A DNA stretch of 36,896 nt from a virus, in IMG/VR virus record IMGVR_UViG_3300010373_000092, positions 1 through 36,896 of that record. The stretch is one strand, 5' to 3'. Below, in pieces: positions 6,773 through 14,397 of the stretch (its first letter is position 1; each line of letters starts with the position of its first letter). The translations under genes and the position numbers were made by a program. A model generated the notes under the pieces. It ran no database searches, was not told the DNA's origin, and saw nothing but the letters and a program-made list of their open reading frames with translations.

Positions 6773-9700
6773 TTATGGCAGCGTCACATTCGACCAGCTG
6801 GCGCCATCGGTGCTGTATTGCAGCGCGCCGGAATGGCCACGCAGCCAGATACTGCCGAGCTTGATCGACTGGTCATCGGCCATCGTGATCGCGGCATTCC
6901 CGGTGCTGGTGAACGTTGCAGAAGTTCCGCCGCCGCCAGCCGTGGGAGCGCCGCCACCTGACCCGGCAAAGTTGATGCCGGTCTTCATCACGTTTTGGAA
7001 ATTGATACCCACGTTGGGGCCGGCGGTCGCAATGGCTGCGGAAGCCATCGTATTGCCCGCAGACCCGGCAATGATGGCTGTCGTGACAAACGTCAGGTTC
7101 AGGCTGGAAATGTTGCTGATGTAACCATTGATGGTGTGCGTCCCGTCCGTGATTTTCAGCTCCGTGCCAGCCGTCGTGTTGGCAACATAAGCGACCATGC
7201 CGCTGACCGATGTAACGGGGACAGTCTGCGATGATCCAACGGCAGCCACGGTAAACGTTCCCGTCGTCGTGGTGGAAACGCTGCCGCCATGCATGTTGAT
7301 GCCTACGCCGCCGGGAGCGATGCCATCCTCGCCGAACAAGATTCCAGTCCAGTTCTTTGGCGTCGTGCCAACACTGCCGTCTGTGGCTGCATTTGCATAG
7401 CCGATAGAAATGGCCCACTGCGCATGGAACTTGGTGAACCCGCTGGCCCCGGTATCGCCAGGCAGCCAATCCGGGAAAAACTCCAAGCCGGCAACCCAAG
7501 GGGTAGAATTTGGGCGATCGTCAATGAAGCCGAATTCCGACCACGCATTGCCATAGTTAACTTCGCCAACACGGCAAGTTCCCGAACCGAAACTATGAAT
7601 GACTCCGGTGTTGTCGCTGCTTGAAGAAAACAGATGGCACGGCGACCATGAGTTGAGCCACACGCCGCTACCGTCGCCTCCGTTGATACGGCGATAGTTG
7701 CCATACTGCTGGAGCATGATCTCGAAGCCGCTGGTGATGTTCTCCAGTGGAGTCGAAATAAACCGCGCTACGCCGTTGCCCGATGTGCCGCTATCGGTCT
7801 GGTGTACCAATAGCGCGCAGTTGGAATGACCTCCGCTGGAATCACTGTTGGTCATCGAAATGTTGATGGCATTGGATGTGTCGGGATAAGCCCCGGTCAC
7901 ACCAATGTCGACCTGCGTTGACACGCCGGACGAAGGCGTTGCCGTCCACTGATCGTGAACACCCGTATGAACCGTGTTGTTCGTGTACGTGTTGACGCCC
8001 GTCCACGTCTGCGAAGCCGCAAGCGTCGGCCCACCGCCGCTGCTGGGCGGGACGGCCCATGTGCCGTCGCCGCGCAGGAACGTGCTGGTGCCGCCCGGCA
8101 ACTGCAGCTTGGTCGGCTGGATGCCGCCGGCAAGATTGCTGTTCGTCACTGTGGCCGCGGCGATCATCGAGCCGGTGACAGCGCCAGTTCCGATCGCAAG
8201 CGTACCGCTAGTGGTGATCGTGCCACCTGTCAACCCGGCGCCGGCCGTGATTGACGTCACGGTGCCCGCGGCAGATGTGATCGGGTTTTCGATATAGCCG
8301 ATCCACTGCGTCTGCCCCTGCCGACGGATGAGGCGGATGATGTTGACGCCGGTCTGGCTCAACGTCGGCGCGCTGCCGCCGTTGGCCCATGTGATCGTTC
8401 CGGGCCAATTGTACAGCCACGTACCGGGGGCAGCGATTTCCAGCGTCAGTTCGCTGGCAAACCGCTGCCCGGTCGGCAGCGGCGATGTGTCGGCGAGCGT
8501 AATCGTCGTATCCGATGCCGGCGTGGAAATGACCTGGTAGTTGCCATTGGCCAAGTCGATCGTGACCGCGCCACCGCTGGTCAGCGTATAAATCTTCGAC
8601 CACGGCCCGCAGGTGCTGCGGAAAGCGGTCGCGCGCGCAATACCGTTGACCTGCAGGTATTCGATTGCCGTCGTCGTATCGATCGTGGTGTAGACCTGAT
8701 TGATGGCAAACTGCCCGGCATGCTGCGTCGGGATGGTCGACGACGGCGTGCCGCTGACCAACGATTCCATGTACGCCTGCACAGGTGCTGCGCCGCCAAA
8801 GATGTTGGCGACGCCGATGCGGAAGCTGGTACTGGATGACAGGTCAATGTCGATCGGCCCCAGTAACGCGCTCGTTGCCGTGCCGGCGCCATTGATGAAC
8901 TGCGCCGTGGTGCCGCTGGCTGTTACCGACGAAGCCCATGTGAAATGCGTGCTGTCGGCGTAGGTCGGCACCTGTCCGGCCGATGGGCTGTTGGTCGCCT
9001 GCAGCAGCGGCGGCGTCAGGGAGCCTGCAGTGACATTCGCGGCCGTCAGAAGCGTCCAGCCAACGCTGGTGGAATTGCCGCCAACGAATGTGCTCGCGGT
9101 AAGGATTTGGTTGGCTGCAGTCGGGTGTAAAATCTTGCTGGCAGGATCGCCCTTCACTACGCCCATGACTCCAGAACTAGCCAGCGGCTCATGCGTGTTG
9201 TAGGCCAACGAGCCGGGCGTTACGTACCCCTCAATAAGGGAAATCAATCCAGAGGTCGCCTCTACGCAAAGATCAATTGTGCCACTCGATGCAGACAACA
9301 GCGCTGCGCTGCCAGCAAATCGCAGCGTGTCCACTGGGAAAGTCGGCGTAGCTGCATCAATCAACTGGATCGAGTTCGTGCCGGGGAAGATGGAACCCTG
9401 CACCGCTGCGCCGCTGGCCATCGTGTTGCCAGCACTGCCCAGCAAAATCGTGTCGGTGTAGACGGTCAGGTTTAGACTGGTGATGTTCGTGACATGGCCG
9501 TTGATGATGTGTGTTCCATCGCTGATCTGCAAAGACGTTCCAACTGCGATGCCGGACGTAGACGTAACCGGAACTGTCTGCGTCAGATTGAGATCGGCAA
9601 TCATGAAGCTACCGGTCGTCGTTGTGTTGACCCCACCACCGCCGCCTGCAGGTACCGTAAACTGACCTAGTCCATTGAGGAATGCGTTACCGCTGCCTGA

Positions 9701-10465
9701 TCCAGTCCCCAATCGTGCCACGTTGAACGTGCCACTGTCGATCAACGACGCATTGGCGTGCCCGGTGTAACTGCCGGTGATAGACAGATTGCCGCTGGCG
9801 TCGAACGTGCCTAGGATTGAGCCGCCATACGCCTGCCAGCCCAGCGCCGGCAATGTCGGATCGTAGACCCAGCGCATGTCCCACGGATTCGCGCTGCCGC
9901 TGACGCCGAACGCGAACGCCGACTGTGACGTGGCGCCCCCGACAACCTTGATCGCCGCCGCGCCGTTCTGGCCTGCCGTGAACAGCGCCGTCGTGTCGGC
10001 CGGCAGCGTGAACCCGCCGAGCGCGCCAACGAGCGTGTTGGACAGCACGTTGTCGCCACGCAGGAAGTCTGCCGCGGTGCCGGAAAGGTCGAACGGGTTC
10101 TGCTGCTGGTCCTGCACGATCATCGTGAGCTTGTCGACCGCGTTCATCGTGCTGGTCGACAGGTTCGGATCGTTCGGCACCCAGTCGGTCAACTGCGTCA
10201 CCGGCACCGCGCGAGCAATGGTGATGTCCGTGCCGGCAGGTACAGCGACCGTCGTCTGCACCGTGCCGGTCCCGGCCGGGGAATTGAGCGTCGGCGACAC
10301 GGTGTAGTCGGTGCCCAGCACCAGATGCGTCACGACACTCGTAGCCACGACCGTCGTGCTGACGACAAGGTCGGTCTGCAGTTGGTAGGGCCACACCACT
10401 GCGAAGGCATTGGCGACATTATCGCCGGCATAGGTGATCGGTGCGTAGGAAGTCGAGATCGGCAT
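6773..10465 (-). CDS. Long tail fibre protein
   Basis: This 1230-residue protein has an N-terminus of the virion-attachment type seen in T7-like fibres: YAGDNVANAFAVVWPYQL, LGTDYTV, ARAVPVTQLTDWVPNDPN and an AVDKLTMIVQDQQQ helix (residues 1-125). A long Gly/Thr/Ser-rich shaft follows. It includes two copies of a domain containing TVPVTS, DGTHxINGxxxNI(T/S)SLNL and LGSAGNTMAS-type motifs (about 278-353 and 1067-1142). A globular region rich in aromatic residues lies at about 845-1060. The C-terminus (IKLGSIWLRGHSGALQYS) resembles other fibre ends. The start ATG lies one base after the upstream stop. No reverse transcriptase or template repeat is present, so diversification by a retroelement is not indicated. 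Confidence 0.8.
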   Translation of the reverse strand: MPISTSYAPITYAGDNVANAFAVVWPYQLQTDLVVSTTVVATSVVTHLVLGTDYTVSPTLNSPAGTGTVQTTVAVPAGTDITIARAVPVTQLTDWVPNDPNLSTSTMNAVDKLTMIVQDQQQNPFDLSGTAADFLRGDNVLSNTLVGALGGFTLPADTTALFTAGQNGAAAIKVVGGATSQSAFAFGVSGSANPWDMRWVYDPTLPALGWQAYGGSILGTFDASGNLSITGSYTGHANASLIDSGTFNVARLGTGSGSGNAFLNGLGQFTVPAGGGGGVNTTTTGSFMIADLNLTQTVPVTSTSGIAVGTSLQISDGTHIINGHVTNITSLNLTVYTDTILLGSAGNTMASGAAVQGSIFPGTNSIQLIDAATPTFPVDTLRFAGSAALLSASSGTIDLCVEATSGLISLIEGYVTPGSLAYNTHEPLASSGVMGVVKGDPASKILHPTAANQILTASTFVGGNSTSVGWTLLTAANVTAGSLTPPLLQATNSPSAGQVPTYADSTHFTWASSVTASGTTAQFINGAGTATSALLGPIDIDLSSSTSFRIGVANIFGGAAPVQAYMESLVSGTPSSTIPTQHAGQFAINQVYTTIDTTTAIEYLQVNGIARATAFRSTCGPWSKIYTLTSGGAVTIDLANGNYQVISTPASDTTITLADTSPLPTGQRFASELTLEIAAPGTWLYNWPGTITWANGGSAPTLSQTGVNIIRLIRRQGQTQWIGYIENPITSAAGTVTSITAGAGLTGGTITTSGTLAIGTGAVTGSMIAAATVTNSNLAGGIQPTKLQLPGGTSTFLRGDGTWAVPPSSGGGPTLAASQTWTGVNTYTNNTVHTGVHDQWTATPSSGVSTQVDIGVTGAYPDTSNAINISMTNSDSSGGHSNCALLVHQTDSGTSGNGVARFISTPLENITSGFEIMLQQYGNYRRINGGDGSGVWLNSWSPCHLFSSSSDNTGVIHSFGSGTCRVGEVNYGNAWSEFGFIDDRPNSTPWVAGLEFFPDWLPGDTGASGFTKFHAQWAISIGYANAATDGSVGTTPKNWTGILFGEDGIAPGGVGINMHGGSVSTTTTGTFTVAAVGSSQTVPVTSVSGMVAYVANTTAGTELKITDGTHTINGYISNISSLNLTFVTTAIIAGSAGNTMASAAIATAGPNVGINFQNVMKTGINFAGSGGGAPTAGGGGTSATFTSTGNAAITMADDQSIKLGSIWLRGHSGALQYSTDGASWSNVTLP
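7040..7265 (-). repeat. Distal copy of the duplicated fibre shaft domain
   Basis: This segment encodes a domain with TTTTGTFTVAA, SQTVPVTSVSG, DGTHTINGYISNISSLNL and AGSAGNTMAS. It is a diverged copy of the segment at about 9410-9635 in the same gene. The distal copy has a short insertion (AYVANTTAG). The copies are diverged enough to be an old duplication. Boundaries are approximate. Confidence 0.6.
9410..9635 (-). repeat. Proximal copy of the duplicated fibre shaft domain
   Basis: This encodes TTTTGSFMIAD, TQTVPVTSTSG, DGTHIINGHVTNITSLNL and LGSAGNTMAS, homologous to the distal copy at about 7040-7265. The two copies lie about 790 residues apart. Boundaries are approximate. Confidence 0.6.
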
Positions 10466-10466
10466 A

Positions 10467-12884
10467 TCAGCGTTTCCCTATGGCCGTGCGGAAGTTCGGT
10501 GCCTGCGGTGCCGGTATGTTACGCGATGTGGAAGGCTGCCAATAGAAGCCGTTGTGGAAGTCGGCTTGCGCCCGTTGCTGTGCCCGCATGCCATAGCCGG
10601 GGCTGAAGTAATCCTGCATGCGCTGGAAAATCAGGTGGTCGATCGCCGCCTTGGCATAGAACGGTTCGGGCGTCATGCCACGCAGCAACTGTGTCCCGGT
10701 CGCGCCGCGGTTGCCTTTGGTGAACAACTTCTCGAAATCCTCGATCGTCGAGACGGTCGGTCCCAACTGGTCGCCGAGGGCAAAGCCGTAGGGGTCGACG
10801 ACAGCCTTTAGCGTGTCGCCATATAGCCCCAGCGCGCCGCCCTGCACGAACGCGCGGCCGGCGAACTTGGGGTCGGTCATGTCCTGCGGATTCTTGCCGT
10901 TGGCCAATTCCTTCAACTGCACGCTGACGGCACCAAGGATGCTGGCGGTCGCGATGAACTCGGCCGCATAGAACGCCTTGCCCTTCAGTGTCGGAATCCC
11001 GGCCATGCGCCGCATGGCATTGCCGAACATCGCCAGCGGGAAGCCCTTGAACTGCAGCAGCGAGCGCATCAGTTCGCCGCCGACTGTGCCGCGGGCGAAG
11101 TTGGCTGCCCCCAGCGCCGCCTGGACTTTGGCCCGCGTGCGGTCGGTCGGCATCGGGACCACCGTGTCCACGTCCGACGCCATCGCACCGGTCAAGTCCT
11201 GCATCGCCTGTCGCCGCATGGAAGGCGTCAGCCCTTCGACGCGCCCGACGGAGTCCGGCGTCAGCATGCCGCGTTCGAGCTTGGCCTGCCGCCAAATCTG
11301 CCAGGTATCGTTCGTGATGCCGCGGCTGGCGATCACCGTTCCTTCCGGCACCGTCTCATGCTTGGCGACAAGGCTGCCCAAGTGTTCCATCATCACGCCG
11401 CCCATGCCGGTGCGGCGCACGCCGTCGACGAAATTTAGGCCGAACACGCGCAGCAGCGACGTCGCAATCTGCATCGGCATGCCGGCGTGCGTGACTTCCT
11501 CGGCGAAGCGATTGATGTGGCCCACCGTGGCCTCGATGCCCGCACCCTGGCTGCGCACGAACTGGCGATAGTCCGAACTCGTCCACGCTTTCATCTGGTG
11601 CAACCACGCCTTGATTTGCGGGATATTGTTCGCCCGCGCGATGGCACGCACGTTGGCCCCGTCGGACAGCGCGCTGATCGCGGATGACCCCAGTTTGAAC
11701 ATCATCAGTGCGCGCACATTCTGCGCCATGCGGGCAATCGTCGGGTTCGCCATCGGCCCCAGCTTGCCGCTGGCGATGTCGTAGGAAACCTGCGTCTTGT
11801 AGCGTTCGGCTGCGATCTTGTCCGGTGCCATACGCTTGGATTCGGCCTTTTCGGCCATGTCCAGCATCGTCTTGAACCCGGCGTCGGCGTTCGGTCCCCA
11901 TGTCTTCATCGCCGCGATGTCGCGCGCCATGCCATTGACGTGGCCGATCATCGCTTCGAGCATGCTGCCCTGCCCATACTTGGCCTGCATGTCCATCCAC
12001 GCATCGCCGTCTTTCAGGTGGATCACGCGGCGTTCCTGCCGGCGATTCTTCAATGCCGACTCACCCTGCTCGCCCGGCTCCAGATCACTTGCGCCATCGG
12101 TGCGGATCGAGTCGTGCGCCTTGGCGAGGAAGTCGCGCAACTGCCCGTCCGTCATCGGCGAGCCGTTCTCGTTGAAATAGGCGTCGCGGCGCAGGCGCGG
12201 AAGGAAGTCGCCGATGAATTCTTCCGTAGAAACCTTCGATGCCTTGTACCAGTCCCACCGCTGCGGCACGTAGCCGTAGGATAGCTTGCGGATCGCCCCG
12301 CCGGCTTCGTTGAACTGCTGGCGCAGGTTTTCAGCCACGTCCGCCCACGCTTTCCATGCAGCCTTGGCAGTCGGGTTGTGGCTGTCCTCGCCCATGCCCT
12401 CGCGGATCATGTCGCGCACGGCGGCGCGATTGGTCAGGAATCCGAAATACTTGCTGGTGACATCGGCCACCTGCTGCAACTGGCGCAGCGAATCCTTGAC
12501 AATGCCTTGCCTGACCTGCTCCTGCGCCCGGACATTCGCGCCGCGATCCTGATCCACGACCGCAATGCGGCGCAGTGCGGCGAAGCGGTTTTCCTTCGGC
12601 GCCTGAGCTTCCATGAAACGATGGTTGATGTCGTGCGCAACGATCTGCCGCGCTACGTTGATGGCCGCGCGTTTCTTCTCGAACACAATGTCCTCGGCCG
12701 CTTGCTTGGCCGCCGCCGCCATCTGTTCGCCCGGCGTCAGCTTGGCGTATTCGGGGTCCGACGAGGCCAGAATCTGCTTGGCCTTCCCGATACGCATTTC
12801 GATGCGCTGCAAATCCTTCGCGTTCAGCGTCTTGCCCATTCTCAGGGCCGCTGCGGTTACCGCACGGATACAGTCGTCACGCAT
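10467..12884 (-). CDS. Large internal virion (ejection) protein candidate, 805 aa
   Basis: The preferred start is the ATG at 12884, sharing one base with the preceding stop (TGATG); an earlier start would lengthen the protein by only six residues. The sequence is mostly charged helix, for example ERIEMRIGKAKQ-type stretches in the first 120 residues. A more hydrophobic segment lies near residue 650 (FIATASILGAVSVQL), and the C-terminus is rich in Pro and aromatic residues. I cannot assign an enzymatic domain. Position and size, as one of three consecutive large proteins between the gp14-like gene and the tail fibres, match the internal core proteins that podoviruses eject into the cell. The hydrophobic stretch could help form a channel across the host envelope. 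Confidence 0.65.
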   Translation of the reverse strand: MRDDCIRAVTAAALRMGKTLNAKDLQRIEMRIGKAKQILASSDPEYAKLTPGEQMAAAAKQAAEDIVFEKKRAAINVARQIVAHDINHRFMEAQAPKENRFAALRRIAVVDQDRGANVRAQEQVRQGIVKDSLRQLQQVADVTSKYFGFLTNRAAVRDMIREGMGEDSHNPTAKAAWKAWADVAENLRQQFNEAGGAIRKLSYGYVPQRWDWYKASKVSTEEFIGDFLPRLRRDAYFNENGSPMTDGQLRDFLAKAHDSIRTDGASDLEPGEQGESALKNRRQERRVIHLKDGDAWMDMQAKYGQGSMLEAMIGHVNGMARDIAAMKTWGPNADAGFKTMLDMAEKAESKRMAPDKIAAERYKTQVSYDIASGKLGPMANPTIARMAQNVRALMMFKLGSSAISALSDGANVRAIARANNIPQIKAWLHQMKAWTSSDYRQFVRSQGAGIEATVGHINRFAEEVTHAGMPMQIATSLLRVFGLNFVDGVRRTGMGGVMMEHLGSLVAKHETVPEGTVIASRGITNDTWQIWRQAKLERGMLTPDSVGRVEGLTPSMRRQAMQDLTGAMASDVDTVVPMPTDRTRAKVQAALGAANFARGTVGGELMRSLLQFKGFPLAMFGNAMRRMAGIPTLKGKAFYAAEFIATASILGAVSVQLKELANGKNPQDMTDPKFAGRAFVQGGALGLYGDTLKAVVDPYGFALGDQLGPTVSTIEDFEKLFTKGNRGATGTQLLRGMTPEPFYAKAAIDHLIFQRMQDYFSPGYGMRAQQRAQADFHNGFYWQPSTSRNIPAPQAPNFRTAIGKR

Positions 12885-14395
12885 CACCCTCTCCCGAAAC
12901 AAGCCGCAGCCACTTCGCCCAACTTGCCTTCGCTTTCCGCATCGCGCATGCCCTGCAGCGATTCCTGCAGCGACGTATTCGGGTCGACCGCTTCACCGGT
13001 TTCCGGGTGCTCGAACAGCTTGCCCGGATTGCGCGCCATGACCTCCTGCGCCTGCGCCACGGCTTCGGACAACTCCGGGTCGTCGGCTACCGTGCGCGCG
13101 GTCTGTTCGGCTTCGGCCTTGACGGCTTCCTCGATGCGGGCGGCGCGGGACAGGCCGGATGGCTTACTAGCCGCCCGATAATCAGACTCTTGCTTTGCCA
13201 GCGTATCTAAGCGCTCTTGTTCCGAATCCGACAACTCCCGTTCGACTTCAGTCGCCTGCAAATCACGTATCTGTTTTTGCCGCACAGCGCTTTGTATTTC
13301 CGGTGATGCTTCTGTTAGTGGAACAGTCCTTTCCTTCGGAACCACCTCCGGCTCAACAGGCGTGCCTGTGAGGTCGTCGTGCAGTTCGTTGACCGCAGAG
13401 TCCACCCCGCGTGCGCCAGCCGCTCTGGCGGCTTCCTGTGCGGGATTTGGCACGGTTTCGACCGGGCGCATCGCCGGCACCGGTTCGCCATTCAATTCGG
13501 CCTTCGTGGCGTCGATCACGTTCTGGATGTGGTCGTTGCGCGCCTGCCCGTCGACCGGGATATCGCCAAACAGGCCCGTCTCGACATGCGCGTTGTCCTC
13601 GGCCACATGCGCCGCGTCAACCGCCGCTTGCGGCACATTGCCGTGGTTGCGCCCCAGCCAGCCGAACGCCAAGCCCAGCACGGCATCGGCGGCCAGCGAC
13701 TGCCCATCCATGACGCGGTACTGCGCCGCCTGCGCCGGGTAGCCGGCGTCTTCCAGGATCGTGTGCGTCAGTGCGCGGCTGCCAGCCCCGGCCGCAAGGT
13801 TGATCGTGGCACCGGACAGCATCTTGACCGTCGTGCTGCCGCCCACGCCCATCGGCAGAAAGGCGCCCGCGCCGGTCATCAGGCCGTCTGCGGCGGCCAA
13901 CTGCTTGGCTGTGTGATCGTCCATTTCGGGGATCGACGCCTGATAGCGCGAGTATCCTTCCGTGCCGCCAGCCAAAGCAGCGCCGGCTAACGGACCTCCC
14001 ACCAACGTTCCACCCACGAAACGCAGTCCAACACTTGTGACGTTGTGCAACAACTGACCCACCCACCCTGTCGTTGCGGGGTCTGCCGCAAATTGCTTGG
14101 TCAGGTTCGACGCCGCCTCGCGCGGGTCTTCGCGCAACTGCGGCGAAATGGGCTTGGGCGGATCATCGAACGCCATATCCGGCGCCATGGCGCCCAACAG
14201 GATGTTTTGGCCACTGCCACTGTCGAAGGTCGGCGCCAGCGGCTCCAACGTCTTCATCGCGCCTTCGCCGATGCCGGACGCGATGCCGCTGGGCACGCCC
14301 GAATACCAATGCGGCTGCGGCGGACCCATCGGGCTGCCGCGATACAGCGCATCCATGGCCTGCGCATCTTCTTCGGGGAATAGGCCGAGGGGCAT
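12884..14395 (-). CDS. Internal virion protein candidate with Gly/Ala-rich hydrophobic region, 503 aa
   Basis: The N-terminal third has hydrophobic, Gly-rich stretches that could insert in membrane: LRFVGGTLVGGPLAGAALAG near 125, GLMTGAGAFLPMGVGG near 175 and LAADAVLGLAFGWLG near 240. The C-terminal half is acidic and probably a long helix or coiled coil (RDLQATEVERELSDSEQERL). This split between membrane-active and helical parts suits an ejection protein. It lies between the transglycosylase protein and the 805-residue protein, sharing one base with the latter. No enzymatic motif was found. Confidence 0.6.
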   Translation of the reverse strand: MPLGLFPEEDAQAMDALYRGSPMGPPQPHWYSGVPSGIASGIGEGAMKTLEPLAPTFDSGSGQNILLGAMAPDMAFDDPPKPISPQLREDPREAASNLTKQFAADPATTGWVGQLLHNVTSVGLRFVGGTLVGGPLAGAALAGGTEGYSRYQASIPEMDDHTAKQLAAADGLMTGAGAFLPMGVGGSTTVKMLSGATINLAAGAGSRALTHTILEDAGYPAQAAQYRVMDGQSLAADAVLGLAFGWLGRNHGNVPQAAVDAAHVAEDNAHVETGLFGDIPVDGQARNDHIQNVIDATKAELNGEPVPAMRPVETVPNPAQEAARAAGARGVDSAVNELHDDLTGTPVEPEVVPKERTVPLTEASPEIQSAVRQKQIRDLQATEVERELSDSEQERLDTLAKQESDYRAASKPSGLSRAARIEEAVKAEAEQTARTVADDPELSEAVAQAQEVMARNPGKLFEHPETGEAVDPNTSLQESLQGMRDAESEGKLGEVAAACFGRG

Positions 14396-14397
14396 CG

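Noticed and set aside
5330-10465. Possible diversity-generating retroelement in the tail fibre region, as in BPP-1
   Set aside because: No reverse transcriptase gene, no template/variable repeat pair and no C-type-lectin-like fibre end are visible in the window.
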